A stretch of 64,000 nt of DNA from Calothrix sp. NIES-4105. GTDB taxonomy: Bacteria > Cyanobacteriota > Cyanobacteriia > Cyanobacteriales > Nostocaceae. Positions 8,744-16,713 of this stretch are shown one piece after another. Below the pieces are notes generated by a model. That model did no database searches, was not told the DNA's origin, and saw only the letters and a list, made by a program, of their open reading frames with translations. The position numbers and the translations under genes are program-made. The stretch's first letter is position 1; each line of letters begins with the position of its first letter. The stretch is from contig NZ_AP018291.1 in assembly GCF_002368415.1 (NCBI RefSeq), positions 124,001 to 188,000 of the forward strand, read 5' to 3'.

Positions 8744-10306
8744 ATGCGTTTTTTTTATCCTATTCCAGATGTTTCAGAATTTTTCTCCACTCTTGCTGAC
8801 GAGATTAAGGAAGATATAATTTCAATACTCCCTGAGAGACAGGCATTAGCTTTTAATCGTCTTCGAGAATTACTTCCTATCACTTTTGACCTTTCTTATA
8901 TCAAACATGCAATTGTGCCTGCTTTCCTTACCAGTGTCTATCGAGGAGAGAGGTTATCCCTGCCCATGATTGATACGGTATTCACCAAGAAGAACGCCCT
9001 ACCGTATTACTTTTGGGGAATGTTATATGATAACTGGGAACCAAACCCCCAAGAGGATGGACTTTCGGTATTTATCCAAGGTTACGAAGAACGTGGTGAT
9101 GATAACCGCAGGAAAAGGATTTACTATTCGGCTCTTACCCCCGATTTATATCGCCCTATGTATAGGGACAAAGTGGTTGAATTTTTCGACAAACTATTTG
9201 ATGCCAAGAATACTGATAAACCCCTAATGCGTCAGTACCTAAATAACTATTTTGACCTATTCTGGGATTTACACCTCGGTGTCAAGGGCGATGCCATTCC
9301 AAAAGAGGTTCGAGAGATAGGGATGAGTTTTAACACTGTGCTTGCCTATCGAGACCCAACTCTTGAAATTGTTTATAAAAATTACATGAGGGTGCGTGAG
9401 CTTCGCGAGGTGTTGAAAGAGTGGATATCCCAAAGAGTTGATTCGGTGGTTAGGGGTTCGGTTGCAGACCCACAAAAGACGTTTGTGTACTACTGGATAA
9501 AAAATGGTGAAGAGGGAGAAGATTTTCGGCGTAAAGACGTTATTTTCGAGTGCTTCCATAATTTCGTTGCTCTGAGTCAATGGGGCAATACTGTTTACAA
9601 CTTCATATCTTTACTGAGTAAGGACGCAGGAGATTCTAAAGTCCGAGAATGGTTTTCTCATACGATGGAAAGTAGTTATGATCAGGCAAATGATTCGCCC
9701 TTTACCCCCCTCAATCAGTTCGTTATGGAGTTATTCCGGACGATTTCGCCAAACACGGGAAGTATTTCTGCTGTTGAAGAGGTCAGAAAACCCCAATACA
9801 GTAGATATGGCTACGTTATCACTCCACATAAGGCGACAAGTGTTGACACTAGACACTGGGAAAAGCCTGTTGAATTCGACCCTAACCGCTACAAAAATTC
9901 GCCTACCAGTGACCAAATTGATGAAGCCAAATCGAAACAAATCGGATTTGCCCAATGCCCCTTCCACAAAGAAACATTTGAGGTGAAAGACGGCAGAAAG
10001 ACTGAAATAACTAATAGTGCATTTGGTACTGTCTACAACATTACCGATGGCAAAGTGTATCCCGTATGTGACTATGCTGGCTACGCGCCTTTTGGTTTCG
10101 GATATCGTCGCTGTCCAGGTGAATTGCTCACGATTGAGGTGTTCAAGGATTTCTTAAAAAAGGTGTGGAACGACAAAATAGAGTTCGCAAAACTCGACCT
10201 TCAAGACCCAGAAAAACTTCCTATCGGACCAACAACTGTCATTGATGACAACATTGGGTTTACTAAACCCGATTCTGAAAGCGACAGAAGCCCTACCCCT
10301 ACATGA
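8744..10306 (+). CDS. Cytochrome P450-like protein
   Basis: The heme-binding loop FGFGYRRCPG (near residue 454) supplies the Cys thiolate. The K-helix ExxR is seen as ELFR in NQFVMELFRTIS, and a PERF-like segment EFDPNRY follows. The clear AGxDT oxygen-activation motif of the I helix is not found. A non-monooxygenase P450 that rearranges or isomerises its substrate is therefore possible, but this is inference. It is 520 aa, longer than typical bacterial P450s because of extra N-terminal sequence and about 60 residues between PERF and the heme loop. No membrane anchor, ferredoxin or reductase gene is adjacent. GGAG precedes the ATG. Confidence 0.8.
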   Translation: MRFFYPIPDVSEFFSTLADEIKEDIISILPERQALAFNRLRELLPITFDLSYIKHAIVPAFLTSVYRGERLSLPMIDTVFTKKNALPYYFWGMLYDNWEPNPQEDGLSVFIQGYEERGDDNRRKRIYYSALTPDLYRPMYRDKVVEFFDKLFDAKNTDKPLMRQYLNNYFDLFWDLHLGVKGDAIPKEVREIGMSFNTVLAYRDPTLEIVYKNYMRVRELREVLKEWISQRVDSVVRGSVADPQKTFVYYWIKNGEEGEDFRRKDVIFECFHNFVALSQWGNTVYNFISLLSKDAGDSKVREWFSHTMESSYDQANDSPFTPLNQFVMELFRTISPNTGSISAVEEVRKPQYSRYGYVITPHKATSVDTRHWEKPVEFDPNRYKNSPTSDQIDEAKSKQIGFAQCPFHKETFEVKDGRKTEITNSAFGTVYNITDGKVYPVCDYAGYAPFGFGYRRCPGELLTIEVFKDFLKKVWNDKIEFAKLDLQDPEKLPIGPTTVIDDNIGFTKPDSESDRSPTPT

Positions 10307-10316
10307 AGGAGGGCTT
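10288..10316 (+). terminator. Hairpin at the end of the P450 gene
   Basis: AAGCCCT (10288-10294) pairs with AGGGCTT (10310-10316), overlapping the stop codon. No long T tract follows, so termination is uncertain. Confidence 0.4.
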
Positions 10317-10765
10317 ATTCAATTACTAACTACGTAGATTACTGGTCTGACTATATAATAGTAATAATTACTAATTCTGATGAAAAGCGTTTGTATATGC
10401 TGCCGACCAACAACTAGGCTGCATTGGCTCAATCCTTATAAACCAAGTTTTTAAGGGTGCCGACCACTCAAGGACAGGTGTCACAACAATGGATCCGTTT
10501 TAAAGATATCAAGTAGCCAGCAATATACATGTTCTAATTGCGGATGAAGTAGTGAATGATTGGGTAGGCGCCCTTCTCGTTTGGGAGGGCGCCATTATTG
10601 GAGAGCGAAAAATTTTTCACTCTCCTACTTTATAATGCTCTCTTAAATCTAGAACTCTTCACTCCAAAACGAAATCCTTTGTTTACAACTGATTTCCCTA
10701 TTGTTGAAGGAACTCAGCTACTAAGGAATGTGGATTAAATAACTTGCAAGTCTAAGTGCATTTGA
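10317..10765. other. Gene-free stretch with two strong hairpins
   Basis: No coding signal is seen. GGCGCCCT (10567-10574) pairs with AGGGCGCC (10586-10593), a GC-rich stem with an 11-nt loop. A second hairpin, GGAGAGCGAAAAA with TTTTTCACTCTCC, follows at 10600-10624. The first looks like a terminator left behind by a lost gene. Confidence 0.5.
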
Positions 10766-10804
10766 GTTTCTAACTTGTATGACGTGATTCACCCCAACGC
10801 TAAT
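10766..10804 (+). pseudogene. Peroxiredoxin fragment
   Basis: About 35 bp (TCTAACTTGTATGACGTGAT and onward) match the intact peroxiredoxin gene at 4781-4815, with two differences. The fragment encodes NLYDVIHPNAN and stops exactly where a DUF305 fragment begins, so this is a recombination joint between two dead gene pieces. Confidence 0.75.
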
Positions 10805-10958
10805 TTCTGTATTTTGGGACTAATTTCTTAATTTTAGGTCGTTTAGACTTATTCAAAGCACCATTTGCCATTATTACAGCGCCTTCATGGTGAGGGATCA
10901 TCGCATTGATGAAGCGCAAGTCAAACTCAGCATCGGCTGCACCCAAGTCCATGTTCAT
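10800..10958 (-). pseudogene. DUF305 fragment
   Basis: A 52-codon frame starts at 10958 with MNMDLGAADAEFDLRF and contains MIPHHEGAVIMAN. It is a close relative of the second DUF305 domain of the lipoprotein at 26895. The signal peptide, first domain and C-terminal helix are missing, and the last residues are out of register. Confidence 0.8.
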
Positions 10959-11247
10959 CCTGGCTGCCGTCAGATGTGGTAATCAGCATTCGCAAAACTG
11001 TGAAAGCATATGCAGATGAAATCCCTGTATATCATGGCATTTACTTAGAATATTCATGGGTAATCATTTTTATTTATCTATTTAATAATAAAAGATATTT
11101 GTTATTATGATTTATGTTTGATAAATTTGAATCACTGTTCTAAATACATTTTGTTATTTAATAATTATGAATAATGCAATGTATTAATTAATATTAGATA
11201 TCAGTAATTCTATCATAATTGTTAATGACCTGTCGTAAAAATTTATC
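10959..11247. other. AT-rich upstream region of the beta-barrel gene
   Basis: A short open stretch near 10980-11060 (ISIRKTVKAYADEIPVYHG) may be another gene fragment that I cannot identify. The rest is very AT-rich, and no clear Shine-Dalgarno site precedes the start at 11248. Confidence 0.4.
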
Positions 11248-12348
11248 ATGTCAAAAATTTTTAGGAAGTTTCTCTACGCCAGTCCAGCATTTTTGGGTAC
11301 AATTTTAGGACTTATTAACAGCGCCTCTGGTGCTAAAGTTCCTACTGCTAAAACTATGTGCGATAAGGTGGTTATAACCACAGACCAAACTGCTAGCACC
11401 TTGGAACAGATTGATCAATACATTCAGGATATTCAAGCAACTAGTTCTCTGTCTCAAGTAACTGATACGGTTCAGTTTCCGGATATTGCTTTATCTAATA
11501 GTTTGAACTTGGTTGTGGAAGAGGTGGTTAAACTAGAATTGGCTCAGGAGGCTAGGGAGACTAAGCCTGATAAAAGTCAGTATAACCTTTTCAATCCTAC
11601 ACCTAGAGATGTCATGCGGGCTTTCAATGCAGGTCGTCCTAGCAAAACCGATACTCCCTTCACTATTGATGCAGGACATTACCAAATTGAGGCAGATTTC
11701 TTCACATATACTAGAGATGTTAATAATAAAGATGTCATAGATACCAAAGCATTCCAAATTTTTATTCCCAATTTGCGAATTGGTTTACTCAATAACGTCG
11801 ATTTTCAAATTATTCCGCAAACATACAACAATGTGCGTACAAAACCCAGAAGTGGTAATAAACAAACTACTTCTGGCTTTGGTGACACTACAGTTGGCAT
11901 GAGAGTCAACTTTTGGGGCAATGATGGCGGTCAAACTGCATTTGGTATGATATCTTCAATTAAATTCCCTACTAACCAGAATAATCTGGGAAATAATTCA
12001 ATTGAAGGTGGTATTACTTTTCCCTTTGCAATAGGGTTATCTAAAAATTTTAATCTTGGTATGCAGACAGCATTTAATTTCAACAAAAATGATGCTAATC
12101 CAGGGTACAATTTGGGTTTTGTCAATAGTGTTGTTGTTGGCTATCAAGCTACAGACAAGCTTGGTACTTATTTCGAGTTATTTACAGACTTCTCTACAGA
12201 AACTGGTTCACAATCTGTTGCTACGTTTGATACTGGTTTAACATATCTCCTAACAGAGAACCTCCAACTAGATGCAGGTGTCAATATCGGAATAACTCAA
12301 GCTGCTGATGACTTTAATCCCTTTGTGGGCTTAACTATGCGGTTTTAA
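11248..12348 (+). CDS. Outer-membrane beta-barrel protein (phenol MetA-like transporter family)
   Basis: The 366-aa protein has a signal peptide, then a linker (TLEQIDQYIQDIQATSSLSQ) like that of cyanobacterial porins. The barrel part begins at TPRDVMRAFNAGRPSKTDTP and DAGHYQIEADF, the entry motif of the PF13557-like transporter family. Alternating amphipathic strands follow, ending in a C-terminal Phe (LTMRF), as in outer-membrane proteins. The substrate is unknown. Given the neighbouring pumps it may be a channel for metal or organic efflux, which is inference. It stands alone between two regions of gene fragments. Confidence 0.75.
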   Translation: MSKIFRKFLYASPAFLGTILGLINSASGAKVPTAKTMCDKVVITTDQTASTLEQIDQYIQDIQATSSLSQVTDTVQFPDIALSNSLNLVVEEVVKLELAQEARETKPDKSQYNLFNPTPRDVMRAFNAGRPSKTDTPFTIDAGHYQIEADFFTYTRDVNNKDVIDTKAFQIFIPNLRIGLLNNVDFQIIPQTYNNVRTKPRSGNKQTTSGFGDTTVGMRVNFWGNDGGQTAFGMISSIKFPTNQNNLGNNSIEGGITFPFAIGLSKNFNLGMQTAFNFNKNDANPGYNLGFVNSVVVGYQATDKLGTYFELFTDFSTETGSQSVATFDTGLTYLLTENLQLDAGVNIGITQAADDFNPFVGLTMRF

Positions 12349-12585
12349 AGCATAGCTAAAGAACCCGGTTTCGTATACTTCATGGTAGACTTATACCGGT
12401 TCTTGCGTACAAAGCGCGTGCTAAAATTGTTAGAAAATTAGCTTGAAACCATTGCTGGGCTTTTATTACAGCCATTATGACCATCATAAATGTTTTATTA
12501 ATGAAATGTAAACTGTAAGTGCCTGTAAGCCTTGAAAATAAAGCAAACTTATAGACTGTAATTAAAAACTTAGCACGCTATGTAC

Positions 12586-12739
12586 GAAAGAACCTGGAAT
12601 CCTCGCTTTGTCGGACGAGAACGCACAAGTTTCATCAAATTCATATCAAATCTCAATTTACCCAAACCCCAAAAAATGATGGAAGCTTTGCCTGCAAACG
12701 AACGTTCGGTCGTGTTGATGTCATCCTCTAATCTCCCAG
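12586..12739 (+). pseudogene. C-terminal fragment of the ETHE1-like hydrolase
   Basis: The segment encoding WNPRFVGRERTSFIKF and PQKMMEALPANER matches 7158-7303 at more than 90 percent by eye. A single-base difference near the end shifts the frame, so the final GSVDVMP residues become SVVLMS. The catalytic N-terminal part is absent. It is a recent partial duplication. Confidence 0.85.
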
Positions 12740-12881
12740 TCACAGGGAAGTTTTGGACGTATATTTTTGCGGATTCAACTGCGCTTTCTAACGTAGTTTG
12801 TTAGAGATAAAACAGTGAGAGGCAATGCAAGTACCCTCTCACTACAAATTCAATGAATGTTAAATAAATTTTATACTACGT

Positions 12882-13880
12882 CTAGCTGGCAAGATGACTC
12901 TTGACTTTATGTCTATACTGTTTGAGAAGGCTGAGAGCTTGTTTTTCAAGTTGCCGTACTCGTTCTCTAGAAATACCCATATTGTGCCCAACTTGTGCTA
13001 ACGTAAGTTCATATCCTCCTGCTAAACCGAAACGTAAAGTTAGCACTTCCTGCTGTTGGGGAGTCAGTAAAGTTAATAGATTATGAATATCTTGGTATAG
13101 TATTTCCCGGTCGGTGTAGTATTCAGGAGATAATCCTGTATCCTCTAACATATCCTGTAATTGTGTATCTTGTTCGGCGCCAATTCGCATGTCTAGGGAA
13201 GCAGGTTGACGAGCAAGCTGCAAATACTCTCTGACTTGACTTGGCTCTAAATTTAGTGCTTGAGCAATTTCTGTAACATTAGGGATGTGACCTAGTTTTT
13301 GAGATAATTCCCGTTGAATGCGCTTGATTTTATTTAGCTTCTCAGAAACGTGAATCGGTAAACGAATAGTTCGCGATTGTTGCGCTATCGCGCGTGTGAT
13401 TCCTTGACGAATCCACCAATAAGCATAAGTTGAAAACTTATAACCCAGAGTCGGGTCAAATTTCTCAACTCCGCGTTCTAGTCCTAATGTACCTTCCTGA
13501 ATCAAGTCCATAAATTCTAGGTTGCGTTTCTGATATTTCTTAGCAATAGACACGACGAGTCGTAGATTAGCCTTGATCATCTTCTGCTTGGCAAGCTTTC
13601 CCTCGCTTAACTGTTGGAGCAGCATATCTTGCCTCAATTGCATTTTATCTGCCCATTCTTGTAAAGTTGGCTCGTGCTGTAATTCGGTAGTTAATTTTTC
13701 TTTAGTTTCTAACAAAATCATCATTCGTTGAATTTGCTTGGCAAAGAAAACTTCTTGTTCATAAGTCAATAAAGGTATACGTCCAATTTCGTGAAGATAT
13801 GCACGCACCATATCAATTGTAGGTATTGATTCTTTCTTTTTATCTTTTTCTTCAGTTAGTTGTAATTTGGAATCATTCAT
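12882..13880 (-). CDS. Group 2 sigma factor (RpoD family)
   Basis: This 332-aa alternative sigma-70 factor has region 1.2 ([17 protein letters not shown]), region 2 ([20 protein letters not shown] and [14 protein letters not shown]), region 3 ([14 protein letters not shown]) and region 4 with the helix-turn-helix [20 protein letters not shown]. It lacks the long acidic region 1.1 of the primary sigma factor, as group 2 members do. The direct repeat at 13964-13980 sits 84 bp before the start, so it is probably part of the same regulon as the metal genes. It could pass that signal to further promoters. Confidence 0.93.
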   Translation of the reverse strand: MNDSKLQLTEEKDKKKESIPTIDMVRAYLHEIGRIPLLTYEQEVFFAKQIQRMMILLETKEKLTTELQHEPTLQEWADKMQLRQDMLLQQLSEGKLAKQKMIKANLRLVVSIAKKYQKRNLEFMDLIQEGTLGLERGVEKFDPTLGYKFSTYAYWWIRQGITRAIAQQSRTIRLPIHVSEKLNKIKRIQRELSQKLGHIPNVTEIAQALNLEPSQVREYLQLARQPASLDMRIGAEQDTQLQDMLEDTGLSPEYYTDREILYQDIHNLLTLLTPQQQEVLTLRFGLAGGYELTLAQVGHNMGISRERVRQLEKQALSLLKQYRHKVKSHLAS

Positions 13881-13963
13881 GGGTAGTTTCCGTTAAATAA
13901 ATTATTAATTAAGACGAAAAACAAAGAACTCAAATCACTTACTTTATATTATTTCAGATATAG

Positions 13964-13980
13964 ATGAAATTGACATGAAA
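13964..13980 (-). promoter_or_regulatory. TTTCAT-N5-TTTCAT direct repeat
   Basis: ATGAAA-TTGAC-ATGAAA on the plus strand, oriented toward the sigma-factor gene that starts at 13880. Confidence 0.6.
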
Positions 13981-13987
13981 TTTATAA

Positions 13988-14020
13988 GCACCCCAATACA
14001 AATTTATTTTTTTGGGGTGC
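13988..14020 (-). terminator. Terminator of the SulP gene
   Basis: GCACCCC (13988-13994) pairs with GGGGTGC (14014-14020). It lies just past the stop of the SulP gene on the minus strand. The loop is A/T-rich, and the flanking TTATAAAT arms extend the pairing. Confidence 0.55.
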
Positions 14021-14028
14021 GTAAGCAT

Positions 14029-15564
14029 TTATAAATTATTATTCTGGCTTTGAAAAGGTCTGCGGAAGCGATTTTCGAGTTGTTCCCAGTGTATCATTAC
14101 CTTGTTTCCTCTCTGTTCTTGTTGCTCTCTCCACATTGATAACCAATCAAGGCAAGAGTGGTCAATATAAACTAATTTATCAAGATGAACATACAACTCA
14201 GTATCCGTTGGCATTTGTTCTAGAACAGAAGCGAGCTTTGGTAGCCTAATAAATGTAGCATTTCCTTCTATATAGATATGGATTTGTCGATTTTTCTCAT
14301 CCCTATCAAGACGTAAGTTTAAGTAAGATATTTTATACACTAGTGTCATGGTGGTCAACACAATGCCAATTATGACACCCGTGAGCAAATCAGCAGCAAC
14401 AATTCCAATAAAGGTTACAAAGAAAATTACCACAGGCATACGCCCGTACTGTTTGAGCTTGCGGATATTCTCAACTTCAACTAATTTGTAGCCTGTAACA
14501 ACCAGAATTGCAGCAAGGCTGGACATAGGAATCATTTTGAGTAAACCAGGTGCAGTAACTACTAAGACGAGAATCCATACACCGTGAAGTACTGCCGACA
14601 ATCTAGTTTTGGCGCCTGCTTTGACGTTCACAGAGCTACGGACAATCACTCCTGTCATTGGCAATACTCCTAATACTCCGCAAACCATGTTACCAAGACC
14701 TTGTGCTGCTAATTCAACGTCAAAATCTGTTTTTGCGCCTTGGTGCAGCCGATCTACCGCCGCCGCTGAGAGTAAGCTCTCTGCACTAGCAATAAAGGCG
14801 ATTGCGATCGCGGATATCAGAATCTGTAGATTTAGCAAACGAATTAAGTTTCCAAACGTTGGGACTTGAATTGCTTCGGTTATGGAAGATACGTTTACAT
14901 AAGGAATTGATAGTTGGAACAGGTTGGCTATAGCGCTAGCGACCACTACAGAAATTAATGCCCCAGGTAGTAATTTCAACTTTTGCGGCTTGAATTTATC
15001 CCAGAGCAGAAGCACGATTAAGGTAGTAACACCAATAAAAGCCGCCATCAAATGGCTAATGTTGTCATAGTCAAAAAAAGTATGATAAATGGATATAGGA
15101 ATCGAAATTAGATTCTCGATTCCAGTTGCACGGGGCTTTTCTTTAAGCATCACATGGAATTGGGAAGCGAAAATTAGTACGCCAATACCTGCAAGCATCC
15201 CATAAATAACTGCTGGAGATATGGCGCGGAATATCTTACCAAACTTAAATATTCCCGCTAATAACTGTATTAAACCTGCTAGGAGTATAACTGGGCCAAG
15301 CATTTCGATACCGTTGTTTTGAATTAGTTCCGCAACAATAACTGCTAGCCCAGCGGCTGGTCCACTGACTTGCAATGGTGAACCAGAAATAGCCCCGACA
15401 ACTATTCCACCAATTATTCCTGTCACTAAACCACGAGCTGGAGGAACTCCCGAAGCGAGCGCAATCCCCATCGACAGAGGAAGAGCAACGAGAAATACAA
15501 CAAAAGACGCTAGTATATCTTTACTTAAAGAACGTTTGAGTTTATTAATTTGAAGCTTTTTCAT
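14029..15564 (-). CDS. SulP-family anion transporter with STAS domain
   Basis: This inner-membrane anion transporter of 511 aa has the SulP entry motif SMGIALASGVPPARGLVTG, SGSPLQVSGPAAGLAV and the conserved AESLLSAAAVDRL segment, with about 12 membrane helices. A C-terminal STAS-like domain (about residue 425 on, VYIDHSCLDWL) is present. Substrates in the family include sulfate and bicarbonate, and the sequence does not decide which. The start was taken at the ATG at 15564, preceded by GGGAAT, rather than the TTG two codons upstream. A direct repeat lies about 217 bp upstream. Confidence 0.9.
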   Translation of the reverse strand: MKKLQINKLKRSLSKDILASFVVFLVALPLSMGIALASGVPPARGLVTGIIGGIVVGAISGSPLQVSGPAAGLAVIVAELIQNNGIEMLGPVILLAGLIQLLAGIFKFGKIFRAISPAVIYGMLAGIGVLIFASQFHVMLKEKPRATGIENLISIPISIYHTFFDYDNISHLMAAFIGVTTLIVLLLWDKFKPQKLKLLPGALISVVVASAIANLFQLSIPYVNVSSITEAIQVPTFGNLIRLLNLQILISAIAIAFIASAESLLSAAAVDRLHQGAKTDFDVELAAQGLGNMVCGVLGVLPMTGVIVRSSVNVKAGAKTRLSAVLHGVWILVLVVTAPGLLKMIPMSSLAAILVVTGYKLVEVENIRKLKQYGRMPVVIFFVTFIGIVAADLLTGVIIGIVLTTMTLVYKISYLNLRLDRDEKNRQIHIYIEGNATFIRLPKLASVLEQMPTDTELYVHLDKLVYIDHSCLDWLSMWREQQEQRGNKVMIHWEQLENRFRRPFQSQNNNL

Positions 15565-15780
15565 GACCAAATTCCCGAAAAACTACTTTTTTGCTTTAGC
15601 ATTTGTATTAATCCCAGTAATGCTATATCCGCTTTTTTCAATAGACTAAATAAGTCGTAAAACTGCTACTACTAGTCAAAAATAGAATGAAAAATGACTT
15701 ACAGAAGAAAATTTTCAAAAATAATTTCATTTTTTGTAACCGAATTAAATTACTGACTTTATACAGCTTTACATATATTT

Positions 15781-15797
15781 ATGAAATTATGATGAAA
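15781..15797 (-). promoter_or_regulatory. TTTCAT-N5-TTTCAT direct repeat
   Basis: ATGAAA-TTATG-ATGAAA on the plus strand, oriented toward the SulP gene. The distance to its start is about 217 bp. Confidence 0.55.
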
Positions 15798-15886
15798 TTT
15801 CAACGTCATAAAAAATTTTAATTTATATAATAAGTTATTGAAATGTAAAACTGCTAATTGTTTATAAATTTATATGATATTTTTAA

Positions 15887-15911
15887 ATAAAAAAACTCAG
15901 CAATGCTGAGT
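15887..15911 (-). terminator. Rho-independent terminator after the SanA-like gene
   Basis: Read on the minus strand, ACTCAGCATTGCTGAGT forms a perfect 8-bp stem and is followed by TTTTTTTATTTAAA. It lies about 70 bp past the stop of the gene ending at 15980. Confidence 0.8.
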
Positions 15912-15979
15912 CTACTAATTTGTTTAAATTTCTACTATCCAAAGTTACTACTGAGGTAGGCGCCTAATTCCAAAAACTA

Positions 15980-16663
15980 CTAAATTTTCTCAAAGCGTCC
16001 TAAAAAAGTGGGTCGAGGACGGGTAACATGAACTTCCCACAATGCTTTGACGTTTGCTAAAATTTCCCGCCTTAAATCAGGTATCATTCCCCACAGTCCA
16101 TAAACTTCAATATCTGGAGTTCCTAAACCTACTGTATCTAAACCAAATTGACGACAAGTGTAAATAGCACGAGGTAAATGATAATTTTGGGTGACAACAA
16201 CAGCTTTATGTAGCCCAAAAATCTGATGAGCGCGATAACAACTCTCATAAGTGCTAAAACCAGCGTAATCTAGAGCAATATCTTTCATTAGTACACCCAA
16301 ATCATGAGCGTATTGCTGCATCGACCTAACCTCATTGTAGGAAACTGTACTATTATCTCCTGTCATCAGTAACTTTTTAACTCGCCCAATCTGGTAAAGT
16401 TTAACCGCAGCTTCTACACGGTCTGCAAGCATTGGTGTTGGTTTACCATTAGCCAAAAGTCCTGCACCGAATACCATTGCTAACCGTTCTAGTGGAACTT
16501 CTTCTGGCTTAATATAGCGGGCGCCATTCGTCATCAAACTGATATAAGCGGTTGCGGTTAATGGTATTATTAGCAAACTAATTAGTAAACCTAATAATAC
16601 CAAACGCAACCAACAGAACAACCTAAAATATTTCTTAATTGTGTTTTGTCTGAAGAATATCAT
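15980..16663 (-). CDS. SanA/YdcF-like DUF218 membrane protein
   Basis: The 227-aa protein has one N-terminal membrane helix (residues about 15-40) and a periplasmic DUF218 domain. The family motifs are VFGAGLLANGKPTPMLADRV, LMTGDNSTVSYNEV and VVTQNYHLPRAIYTC. SanA affects envelope barrier function in enterobacteria; the reaction is unknown. The ATG at 16663 was chosen over the TTG at 16678. It follows the RND pump gene by 50 bp on the same strand, so it is probably the last gene of the pump operon. Confidence 0.85.
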   Translation of the reverse strand: MIFFRQNTIKKYFRLFCWLRLVLLGLLISLLIIPLTATAYISLMTNGARYIKPEEVPLERLAMVFGAGLLANGKPTPMLADRVEAAVKLYQIGRVKKLLMTGDNSTVSYNEVRSMQQYAHDLGVLMKDIALDYAGFSTYESCYRAHQIFGLHKAVVVTQNYHLPRAIYTCRQFGLDTVGLGTPDIEVYGLWGMIPDLRREILANVKALWEVHVTRPRPTFLGRFEKI

Positions 16664-16713
16664 TTTTGGGACTAGCAAGTTAATGAATTTTTCAACATCC
16701 TTCAGTCAATATC

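Noticed and set aside
12580-12804. A 74-aa protein-coding gene
   Set aside because: It is a copied 3' fragment of the hydrolase gene with a frameshift and no start signal.
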